DNA from: Comamonadaceae bacterium
GTDB lineage: Bacteria; Pseudomonadota; Gammaproteobacteria; Burkholderiales; Burkholderiaceae_C
NCBI GenBank assembly: GCA_947458415.1
Contig: CANGZG010000094.1
Location: 1 to 9,289, forward strand
Reading direction: 5' to 3'
Length of the DNA: 9,289 nucleotides
This document shows, one piece after another, positions 1 through 6,633 of this stretch. A model generated the notes under the pieces. It saw nothing but the letters and a program-made list of their open reading frames with translations. It was not told the DNA's origin and made no database searches. Position numbers and translations under genes: made by a program. The stretch's first letter is position 1; every line of letters begins with the position of its first letter.

Positions 1-1641
1 GCCGAGGTGCGATTTGCGGTGGTCGAAAACCAAGAACAAGTCGACAAGTTGCTGGAAATTCATGCAGACTGCCCCAGCCTTGCCCGCATTTATTACGATG
101 ACCCACGCGGTCTGCGCCATTACCCGCCAACCCTGTTGAGCCATTTGCAACAGGTGCTGCGCGAAGGTGCTGCGTTGGTGGCGCAGCAACCCGAATTTGT
201 TCACACACAAATAGAAAAAGGCCAACCCGACGATGTGGCGGCCATGTTCTTCACCTCTGGCACCACGGGCACCGCCAAAGGCGTGGTGCATACCCACCGC
301 AGTTTGCTCGACCGCGCCAAAGCCGGTGCCGACTTTGACCGGCTGACCCACCGCGAAGAAGTGCTGGCGTATTTGCCGCCTGCGTGGATTGGTCAAAACA
401 TTTTCAGCTACGCGCAGTGGTTGTGCTGTGGTTATGTCGTCAATTGCCCTGAGTCGGCAGAAACCGTCACCATCGATTTGAAGGAAGTGGGACCGACCTA
501 TTACTTTGCGCCGCCGCGCGTGTTCGAAGGCTTGTTGACCCAAGTGATGATTCGCATGGAGGATGCCAGCGCGATCAAGCGCCGCATGTTCAAGTACTTC
601 ATGGACATCGCGCGTGAACACGGGCCGCGACGCATGGACGGCCAGTCCATCGGACTGTGGCCCAGCGTCCTGTATGGCTTGGGCAATGGGCTGGTGTACG
701 GCCCGCTTCGCAACAACTTGGGCTTGTCGCGGGTGCGGGTGGCTTACACCGCCGGTGAAGCGATTGGGCCGGATTTGTTCAGTTTTTACCGCTCGATTGG
801 CATCAACCTGAAACAGTTGTACGGCTCGACCGAAACCGCGGTGTTTGTGTGTTTGCAACCCGACAACCAAGCGTATGCCGACACGGTGGGGGTGCCTTGC
901 GATGGCGTGGAAATCAAAGTGGCTGAGAACGGCGAAATCCTGGTCAAGTCGGCGGGTTTGCTCAAAGGCTATTACAAAAACCCCGAAGCCACCGCCGAGG
1001 TGCTGAGTGCAGACGGTTGGTACAAAACCAATGACGCAGGATTCATCGACAGCCGGGGGCATTTGAAGATCATCGACCGGGTCAAGGATGTCGGACGCAT
1101 CCAGGGCGGCGTCCATGATGGCGCGATGTTCGCGCCCAAATACGTTGAAAACAAACTCAAATTTTTCCCGTTCATCAAAGAGGCCGTGGCATACGGCGAT
1201 GGCCGCGAAAGGGTGTGCGTCATGCTCAACATCGATTTCGATGCCGTGGGCAACTGGGCCGAGCGGCGCAATCTGCCGTATGCGGGTTACACCGATTTGG
1301 CGCAAAAGCCCGAGGTCTATCAACTGCTGTTGGAGTGCGTGGAAAAAGTCAATGCCGATTTGTCAGCGGACACCTTGTTGGCGGGTTCACAAATCAGCCG
1401 CTTTTTGGTGTTGCACAAAGAACTGGATGCGGATGACGGTGAACTGACCCGAACCAACAAGGTACGCCGTGGTTACATCGCCGACAAATACGCTGTGTTG
1501 GTCGAGGCCTTGTATGCCGGGCGCAGCGAACAACACATCGAAACCGCCGTCAAATTTGAAGATGGGCGCACGGGCAGTGTCAGTGCCACCTTGACCTTGT
1601 CAGACGCCAAAGTGTTCGCACCTGTGGGGCAGGCCGCATGA
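1..1641 (+). CDS. AMP-forming acyl-CoA synthetase, long-chain (FadD15/LACS-like) type, 5' truncated by window edge
   Basis: This enzyme adenylates a carboxylic acid with ATP and transfers the acyl group to coenzyme A in the cytoplasm. The reading frame is open to the left edge; a GTG lies at base 7, but the protein there is already mid-domain, so I treat the gene as partial, with roughly 100 N-terminal residues missing compared with bacterial long-chain synthetases of about 600 residues. The ANL-family core motifs are intact. The phosphate loop TSGTTGTAKG lies at about bases 253-282, the A5 motif YGSTET at 820-837, the ATP-ribose aspartate of YKTND at 1033-1035, the hinge motif DRVKD at 1075-1089, and the C-terminal catalytic lysine in TRTNK at 1459-1461. 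The sequence PPRVFEGLL before the A5 motif is of long-chain synthetase type. The stop overlaps the livG start (ATGA), which indicates translational coupling to the transporter. In this context the substrate may be an aromatic or other hydrophobic acid rather than an ordinary fatty acid; that is inferred. Confidence 0.9.
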   Translation, partial: AEVRFAVVENQEQVDKLLEIHADCPSLARIYYDDPRGLRHYPPTLLSHLQQVLREGAALVAQQPEFVHTQIEKGQPDDVAAMFFTSGTTGTAKGVVHTHRSLLDRAKAGADFDRLTHREEVLAYLPPAWIGQNIFSYAQWLCCGYVVNCPESAETVTIDLKEVGPTYYFAPPRVFEGLLTQVMIRMEDASAIKRRMFKYFMDIAREHGPRRMDGQSIGLWPSVLYGLGNGLVYGPLRNNLGLSRVRVAYTAGEAIGPDLFSFYRSIGINLKQLYGSTETAVFVCLQPDNQAYADTVGVPCDGVEIKVAENGEILVKSAGLLKGYYKNPEATAEVLSADGWYKTNDAGFIDSRGHLKIIDRVKDVGRIQGGVHDGAMFAPKYVENKLKFFPFIKEAVAYGDGRERVCVMLNIDFDAVGNWAERRNLPYAGYTDLAQKPEVYQLLLECVEKVNADLSADTLLAGSQISRFLVLHKELDADDGELTRTNKVRRGYIADKYAVLVEALYAGRSEQHIETAVKFEDGRTGSVSATLTLSDAKVFAPVGQAA

Positions 1642-2420
1642 GCAAGCAGATTGGCGATGTCATCTTGAATGTGCAAAACATTTCGCTCAGCTTTGGCGGC
1701 GTCAAAGCCTTGGCAGACATCAGCTTTGATGTGCGCGAACACGAGATACGCGCGATCATCGGCCCCAACGGTGCTGGCAAATCGTCCATGCTCAACTGCA
1801 TCAACGGCGTGTACACGCCGCAGCAAGGGCAAATCACTTTCCGTGGCCAAACATTCAGCCACATGGACAGCCACCAAGTCGCGGTGATGGGGGTGGCGCG
1901 CACGTTCCAAAACCTGGCGCTGTTCAAAGGCATGAGTGTGCTCGACAACATCATGACCGGGCGCAATTTGCGCATGAAGTCAAACTTGTTTTGGCAAGCC
2001 CTGCGACTCGGCCCTGCCGAACGTGAAGAAATTGAACACCGCAAACGGGTCGAAGAAATCATCGATTTTTTGGAAATACAGCCCTACCGCAAAACACCGG
2101 TTGGGCAACTGCCGTATGGTTTGCAAAAACGTGTTGACTTGGGCCGGGCGCTGGCGCTCGAGCCGCAAGTGTTGCTGTTGGACGAACCCATGGCCGGCAT
2201 GAACGTGGAAGAAAAACAAGACATGTGCCGTTTCATTTTGGATGTGAACGACGAGTTCGGCACCACCGTGGTGTTGATCGAGCATGACATGGGCGTGGTG
2301 ATGGACATCTCCGACCGGGTGGTGGTGCTGGACTACGGCAAAAAAATTGGCGACGGCACGCCGGATGACGTGCGAAACAACCCCGAGGTGATCAGCGCCT
2401 ACCTCGGCACAGGACATTGA
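1638..2420 (+). CDS. livG: Branched-chain amino acid-type ABC transporter, ATP-binding protein LivG
   Basis: This is one of two cytoplasmic ATPases that power a hydrophobic-amino-acid-type (HAAT) importer. The protein has 260 residues, normal for LivG. It shows Walker A GPNGAGKS at residues 42-49, Q-loop Q91 in the LivG-typical ARTFQN, Walker B VLLLDEP at 178-184, MAGMN just after it, and the H-loop histidine H216 in LIEHDM. The ABC signature is a variant, PYGLQKR at about 159-165, in place of LSGGQ; LivG proteins commonly have a YGxQ-type signature, so this is a mild deviation. The ATG overlaps the stop of the upstream acyl-CoA synthetase by four bases, with a short AGG at 1631-1633 as a weak ribosome binding site. 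livH follows directly. The substrate is set by the binding protein and permeases and need not be an amino acid. Confidence 0.95.
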   Translation: MSKQIGDVILNVQNISLSFGGVKALADISFDVREHEIRAIIGPNGAGKSSMLNCINGVYTPQQGQITFRGQTFSHMDSHQVAVMGVARTFQNLALFKGMSVLDNIMTGRNLRMKSNLFWQALRLGPAEREEIEHRKRVEEIIDFLEIQPYRKTPVGQLPYGLQKRVDLGRALALEPQVLLLDEPMAGMNVEEKQDMCRFILDVNDEFGTTVVLIEHDMGVVMDISDRVVVLDYGKKIGDGTPDDVRNNPEVISAYLGTGH

Positions 2421-2425
2421 CGGCC

Positions 2426-3352
2426 ATGGGATTTTTTCTAGAAACTTTGCTCAATGGTTTGATGGCCGGCATGCTGTATTCGCTGGTCGCATTGGGCTTT
2501 GTGCTGATCTTCAAAGCCTCCGGCGTGTTCAATTTCGCACAAGGTGCCATGGTGTTGTTTGCGGCTTTGGCCATGGCGCGTTTTTCCGAATGGTTGAGTG
2601 CTGCTGGCGTGGGCAACCCATGGCTGGTCAATGTGATCGCGTTTGCCATGGCGGCGGTCGTCATGTTTGCCGTGGCCTGGTTGATCGAGCGGTTGGTGTT
2701 GCGGCAGTTGGTCAACCAAGAAGGCACCACCTTGCTGATGGCCACCTTGGGCATCACGTATTTTTTGGAAGGCTTGGGCCAATCCATTTTTGGCAGCGAT
2801 ATTTACAAGATCGACATCGGCATGCCCAAAGAACCGGTGATGGCCTTCGAGTCGGTGTTTGAGGGCGGCATTTTGATCAACCAAGAAGACCTGATCGCGG
2901 CCTTGATCGCCGCGGTGTTGGTCGCTGCCTTGTCGTTGTTTTTCCAAAAGACCAGCACAGGTCGGGCGTTGCGTGCGGTGGCGGATGACCACCAAGCGGC
3001 GCAATCGATTGGCATTCCGCTCAACCGCATTTGGGTCATCGTCTGGTGCGTGGCTGGGGTTGTGGCCTTGGTGGCCGGCATGATTTGGGGCAGCAAACTG
3101 GGCGTGCAGTTTTCATTGGCAACGGTCGCATTGCGTGCCTTGCCTGTGGTGATATTGGGTGGTCTGACCTCGGTGCCGGGCGCCATCATTGGCGGTTTGA
3201 TCATTGGCGTGGGCGAGAAGTTGTCCGAGGTGTATTTGGGTCCGTATGTCGGTGGCGGCATCGAGATATGGTTTGCCTATGTGTTGGCATTGTTGTTTTT
3301 GCTCGTTCGCCCGCAAGGGCTGTTCGGGGAAAAAATCATCGACCGGGTCTGA
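2426..3352 (+). CDS. livH: Branched-chain amino acid-type ABC transporter permease LivH
   Basis: This is an inner-membrane permease subunit that pairs with LivM. I chose the ATG at 2426, which gives 308 residues beginning MGFFLETLLNGLMAGMLY, because this matches the usual LivH N-terminus and lies 11 bases after AGGA (2411-2414). An in-frame TTG at 2417 overlaps the livG stop but sits only two bases after that AGGA. About eight hydrophobic segments are visible, at roughly residues 8-28, 37-53, 66-88, 101-120, 153-173, 203-221, 235-262 and 278-294. The family-typical NFAQGAMVLFAA is at 36-47. The cytoplasmic EAA-like coupling loop that contacts the ATPases is at about 179-201 (GRALRAVADDHQAAQSIGI and following). 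The C-terminus RPQGLFGEK is also typical. livM starts two bases after the stop. Family assignment is firm; the substrate is unknown. Confidence 0.95.
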   Translation: MGFFLETLLNGLMAGMLYSLVALGFVLIFKASGVFNFAQGAMVLFAALAMARFSEWLSAAGVGNPWLVNVIAFAMAAVVMFAVAWLIERLVLRQLVNQEGTTLLMATLGITYFLEGLGQSIFGSDIYKIDIGMPKEPVMAFESVFEGGILINQEDLIAALIAAVLVAALSLFFQKTSTGRALRAVADDHQAAQSIGIPLNRIWVIVWCVAGVVALVAGMIWGSKLGVQFSLATVALRALPVVILGGLTSVPGAIIGGLIIGVGEKLSEVYLGPYVGGGIEIWFAYVLALLFLLVRPQGLFGEKIIDRV

Positions 3353-3354
3353 CC

Positions 3355-4431
3355 ATGTTTTACAGAGAAAACGGCCAATTCAAAACCAGCTACCAAGCTG
3401 ACCAGCAGATTTTCCCGATCGTGCAGGACCGCTGGTTCGTGCTGCTGTTGGTGTTGCTGGCGTTTGTCGGCGTGCCCATGATGGCCACCGACTACATGTT
3501 CAGTGCCATTTTGATTCCGTTTGTCATCATGGCCATGGCGGCCTTGGGGGTGAATATTTTGGTCGGCTATTGCGGCCAGATTTCGCTGGGCTCGGGCGCA
3601 TTCATGGCGGTCGGCGCCTATGGTGCGTACAACTTTTTTGCCCGCGTGCCGGATTTGCCATTGATACCCGCGCTCATATTGGGTGGTTTGTGTGCCACCG
3701 TGTTTGGCGTGTTGTTTGGCTTGCCGAGTTTGCGTGTGCGCGGCTTGTATTTGGCTGTCGCCACACTTGCGGCGCAGTTTTTTGCAGACTGGATGTTTTT
3801 GCGCATCAAGTGGTTCACCTTGGACACGCCATCGGGCTCGGTGTCGGTGTCGAATTTGCAAGTGTTTGGCCTGCCCATTGAAAGCGATGTCAGCAAATAC
3901 CTGTTTTGTTTGACGCTGTTGTGTGTGGTGGCGCTGCTGGCCAAAAATTTGGTGCGTGGTGCAATCGGCCGCGAGTGGATGGCGATCCGCGACATGGACG
4001 TGGCCGCGGCCGTGATCGGCATTCGCCCCATGTACGCCAAGCTGAGCGCGTTTGCGGTCAGCTCCTTCATCATTGGCATGGCAGGCGCGCTGTGGGCATT
4101 CATTTACATGGGCTCATGGGAGCCGAGCGCTTTTTCGGTGAACGAATCTTTTCGGCTGTTGTTCATGGTCATCATTGGTGGCATGGGCTCGATCATGGGC
4201 GGCTTTTTGGGCGCGGCATTCATCGTGGTGTTGCCGATTTTTCTCAACCAGTTTTTGCCGTTCGTGGCGTCTTTGCTGGGCGTGGCCCTGTCAACCACCG
4301 TGGTGTCGCATGCCGAGTTGATGATTTTTGGCGCGTTGATCGTGTGGTTCCTGATTGTGGAGCCGCATGGCTTGGCGCGCTTGTGGGCGATTGGCAAACA
4401 GAAAATGCGTGTTTGGCCGTTCCCGTATTGA
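3355..4431 (+). CDS. livM: Branched-chain amino acid-type ABC transporter permease LivM
   Basis: This is the second inner-membrane permease of the importer, 358 residues from the ATG at 3355, two bases after the livH stop. The frame is open much further upstream (to 3031), but that part lies inside livH and is not LivM-like, so the downstream ATG is preferred. The LivM hallmarks are LGVNILVGYCGQISLGSGAF at 64-83, LRVRGLYLAVATLA at 126-139, and the EAA-like coupling loop at about 201-228 (RGAIGREWMAIRDMDVAAAVIGIR region). FRLLFMVIIGGMGSIMGGFLGAAF at 266-289 and EPHGL at 336-340 are also typical. Most of the chain from residue 27 onward is hydrophobic. The first 25 residues form a polar cytoplasmic tail (about FYRENGQFKTSYQADQQIF), longer than in many LivM. 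The basic C-terminus ends WPFPY. The ribosome binding site is weak, so translation is probably coupled to livH. Confidence 0.95.
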   Translation: MFYRENGQFKTSYQADQQIFPIVQDRWFVLLLVLLAFVGVPMMATDYMFSAILIPFVIMAMAALGVNILVGYCGQISLGSGAFMAVGAYGAYNFFARVPDLPLIPALILGGLCATVFGVLFGLPSLRVRGLYLAVATLAAQFFADWMFLRIKWFTLDTPSGSVSVSNLQVFGLPIESDVSKYLFCLTLLCVVALLAKNLVRGAIGREWMAIRDMDVAAAVIGIRPMYAKLSAFAVSSFIIGMAGALWAFIYMGSWEPSAFSVNESFRLLFMVIIGGMGSIMGGFLGAAFIVVLPIFLNQFLPFVASLLGVALSTTVVSHAELMIFGALIVWFLIVEPHGLARLWAIGKQKMRVWPFPY

Positions 4432-4457
4432 CATGGGTGTTGTGTGAATCGAATCTG

Positions 4458-4464
4458 AAGGAGA
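4458..4464 (+). promoter_or_regulatory. Strong Shine-Dalgarno sequence of the binding-protein gene
   Basis: AAGGAGA lies five bases upstream of the ATG at 4470. It is the best match to the anti-Shine-Dalgarno sequence in the window and fixes the start of the binding-protein gene. The other genes of the cluster have weak sites or overlap their upstream neighbour. A stronger site here fits the usual need for excess periplasmic binding protein over the membrane components; that interpretation is inferred. Confidence 0.8.
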
Positions 4465-4469
4465 CGAAG

Positions 4470-5792
4470 ATGAAAAAACCAGTCCTGTTGTTGTCTGCCC
4501 TGTTGGCCTCGGTGTGGTTGTCCGCCACCTCGTCAGCTTGGGCCCAATCCAAAGAACAATTTATCCCAGTGCTGTCTTACCGCACCGGCCCGTATGCGCC
4601 GAACGGCACGCCTTGGGCCAATGGCTTTGTCGATTACCTGAAATTGGTCAACGCCAAAGGCGGTATCAACGGCGTGAAGATCGCTTATGAAGAATGCGAA
4701 ACCGGCTACGACACTGCGCGCAGTGTCGAGTGCTATGAGCGCTTGAAAAGCAAGAACCCGAGCTTTGTGCAGACTTTGTCCACCGGCGCGACCTTTGCCA
4801 TCACCGAAAAAGCACCTGGCGACAAAATCCCTGTGTTGACCATTGGCTATGGCCGCAGTGAAAGCTCAGACGGCGCGGTGTTCAAGTGGAATTTCCCGAT
4901 CGCGGGCACCTATTGGGTGGCAGCCGACACGATTTTGCAAGCCATCGCCAAAAAAGAAGGTGGTTGGGACAAACTCAAAGGCAAAAAAATCGCGCTGGTC
5001 TACCACGACAGCCCGTTTGGCAAAGAGCCGATCCCGTTGATCCAAGAGCGCTCGCGCAACCACGGCTTTGAATTGCAGTTGTTGCCCGTCACACCACCCG
5101 GTGTCGAGCAAAAAGCCACTTGGTTGCAAGTGCGTCAATCCAAGCCCGATTACGTGGTGTTGTGGGGCTGGGGCGTGATGAACTCCACCGCCATCAAAGA
5201 GGCGCAAGCCACGGGGTATGCCCGCGAAAAAATGTACGGTGTGTGGTGGGCCGGTGCCGAACCCGACGTCAAAGACGTGGCCGAAGGTGCCAAGGGCTAC
5301 AACGCGATCACGATCCAGCACGGCGCCGAACCGAATTCAGACATCGTCAAAACCTTGCTCACGCAAATCCATGCCAAGGGCCAAGGGACCGGCCCGAAAG
5401 AAGAAGTGGGACAGGTCTTGTACTTGCGTGGTGTGATGAGCGCCATGATTGGCATTGAAGGCATCCGCTCCGCACAAGAACGGTTTGGCAAAGGCAAAGT
5501 GGTGACCGGCGAGCAAGTGCGCTGGGGCTTGGAGAACCTGAACCTGACGCAATCGAAATTGGACGCGCTGGGTTTCAAAGGCGTGATGCGCCCGATCAGC
5601 ACGTCTTGCATGGACCACATGGGCTCGGCTTGGACCCGCGTGCACACCTGGAACGGCAAGGCCTGGGTGTTCACTTCTGACTGGATGCAAGCCGACGAAC
5701 AAATTTTGAAGCCGCTGGTCAAAGCCACTGCTGACAAATATGCGGCTGAGAAAAAGCTGACGCGCCGCACCGGTGCGGATTGTCAGTCTTGA
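4470..5792 (+). CDS. LivK-type periplasmic substrate-binding protein of the ABC importer
   Basis: This periplasmic binding protein (type 1 fold, Leu/Ile/Val-binding family) captures the substrate and delivers it to LivHM. It has 440 residues, longer than E. coli LivK (about 370). The start is set by the AAGGAGA site; the frame is open upstream to 3906, but only inside livM. The N-terminus is a signal peptide: MKKP, a hydrophobic core LLLSALLASVWL, and a probable cleavage after AWA at residues 23-25. There is no lipobox cysteine, so the mature protein is soluble. Family features are SYRTGPYAPNG near the N-terminus (36-46), the helix after GYDTARSVECYERL (79-92), the second-lobe strand KKIALVYHDSPFGKE (172-185) and PDYVVLWGWG (226-235). 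Four cysteines, C76, C88, C380 and C438, could form disulfides. It lies between livM (38-base gap) and livF (26-base gap). Proteins of this larger subtype often sit beside aromatic-acid genes; the ligand cannot be told from sequence. Confidence 0.93.
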   Translation: MKKPVLLLSALLASVWLSATSSAWAQSKEQFIPVLSYRTGPYAPNGTPWANGFVDYLKLVNAKGGINGVKIAYEECETGYDTARSVECYERLKSKNPSFVQTLSTGATFAITEKAPGDKIPVLTIGYGRSESSDGAVFKWNFPIAGTYWVAADTILQAIAKKEGGWDKLKGKKIALVYHDSPFGKEPIPLIQERSRNHGFELQLLPVTPPGVEQKATWLQVRQSKPDYVVLWGWGVMNSTAIKEAQATGYAREKMYGVWWAGAEPDVKDVAEGAKGYNAITIQHGAEPNSDIVKTLLTQIHAKGQGTGPKEEVGQVLYLRGVMSAMIGIEGIRSAQERFGKGKVVTGEQVRWGLENLNLTQSKLDALGFKGVMRPISTSCMDHMGSAWTRVHTWNGKAWVFTSDWMQADEQILKPLVKATADKYAAEKKLTRRTGADCQS

Positions 5793-5818
5793 CCTGAAGC
5801 CTTGAACCGGACACAGCC

Positions 5819-6628
5819 ATGCCTACGCCCCACATTGTTTTGAATGTCAATGGCATCGAGGTCATTTATAACCATGTGATCTTGGTGTTGAAGGGCGTGT
5901 CCTTGCAAGTGCCAGAGGGCGGCATCGTCGCTTTGCTGGGTGGCAACGGCGCGGGCAAAACCACCACCTTGCGCGCCATCTCCAATTTACTCAAAGGCGA
6001 GCGCGGCGAAGTCACCAAGGGCAGCATCGAGTTGCGCGGCGAACGCATTGAAAACCTCACGCCGGCCGATCTGGTGCAGCGTGGTGTGGTGCAGGTGATG
6101 GAAGGGCGGCATTGCTTTGCCCACTTGACCATCGAAGAAAACCTCTTGACCGGCAGCTACACCCGCCGCGACAAGGGCGAGATCGCCGCCAATTTAGAGA
6201 AGGTCTACAACTACTTTCCCCGCTTGAAAACCCGCAGAGGTTCGCAAGCCGCGTACACCTCTGGTGGCGAACAACAAATGTGTGCGATTGGCAGGGCGTT
6301 GATGGCCAATCCGCGTTTGGTGTTGCTGGATGAACCGTCCATGGGGTTGGCGCCGCAAATCGTCGAAGAGGTGTTCAACATCGTCAAAGACCTGAACCAA
6401 AAGGAACAGGTCACGTTTTTGTTGGCCGAGCAAAACACCCACATGGCTTTGCGCTATGCCGACTTTGGTTACATCATGGAGTCTGGTCGGATCGTGATGG
6501 ACGGCGCGGCGGCCGAGTTGGCCAGCAACGAAGACGTGAAAGAGTTTTACCTGGGCATGGGCGGCGGTGAACGCAAAAGCTTCAAGGATGTGAAAAGTTA
6601 CAAACGCCGCAAGCGCTGGCTTGCCTGA
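5819..6628 (+). CDS. livF: Branched-chain amino acid-type ABC transporter, ATP-binding protein LivF
   Basis: This is the second cytoplasmic ATPase of the importer, expected to form a heterodimer with LivG. It has 269 residues. Walker A GGNGAGKT is at 41-48, the LivF-typical EGRHCFAHLTIEENL at 95-109, the ABC signature TSGGEQQM at 147-154, Walker B LVLLDEPSMGLAP at 167-179, and LLAEQN at 201-206. Gln replaces the H-loop histidine, as in E. coli LivF, so this is normal for the family. The core ends at about EFYLGMG (242-248), where E. coli LivF also ends. Beyond it is an extra tail of about 20 residues rich in Lys and Arg (ERKSFKDVKSYKRRKRWLA). The ribosome binding site is weak. The next gene, a CoA-ligase-like protein, starts five bases after the stop, so the transporter and ligase are probably made together. 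Confidence 0.95.
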   Translation: MPTPHIVLNVNGIEVIYNHVILVLKGVSLQVPEGGIVALLGGNGAGKTTTLRAISNLLKGERGEVTKGSIELRGERIENLTPADLVQRGVVQVMEGRHCFAHLTIEENLLTGSYTRRDKGEIAANLEKVYNYFPRLKTRRGSQAAYTSGGEQQMCAIGRALMANPRLVLLDEPSMGLAPQIVEEVFNIVKDLNQKEQVTFLLAEQNTHMALRYADFGYIMESGRIVMDGAAAELASNEDVKEFYLGMGGGERKSFKDVKSYKRRKRWLA

Positions 6629-6633
6629 ACCCC

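Noticed and set aside
2417..2425. TTG at 2417 as the livH start, overlapping the livG stop
   Set aside because: It is only two bases after the likely Shine-Dalgarno AGGA. The ATG at 2426 has better spacing and gives the family-typical N-terminus.
2438..3004. A 188-residue minus-strand open frame opposite livH
   Set aside because: It has the same His/Gln/Arg-rich, low-complexity character and no family features; it is a shadow of livH.
3031..3354. An upstream in-frame extension of livM, and a similar one for the binding protein (3906-4469)
   Set aside because: Both extensions lie inside the preceding gene and read as non-family sequence. The internal ATGs give standard N-termini, and the binding-protein start has a strong ribosome binding site and signal peptide.
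3277..3861. A 194-residue minus-strand open frame opposite livH/livM
   Set aside because: Its product is rich in His, Gln and Arg and has no recognisable domain. It lies wholly opposite two well-supported permease genes and is explained by their codon bias.
4446..4455. Tandem GAATCGAATC before the binding-protein gene as an operator
   Set aside because: A five-base direct repeat is expected by chance and has no further symmetry or copies.
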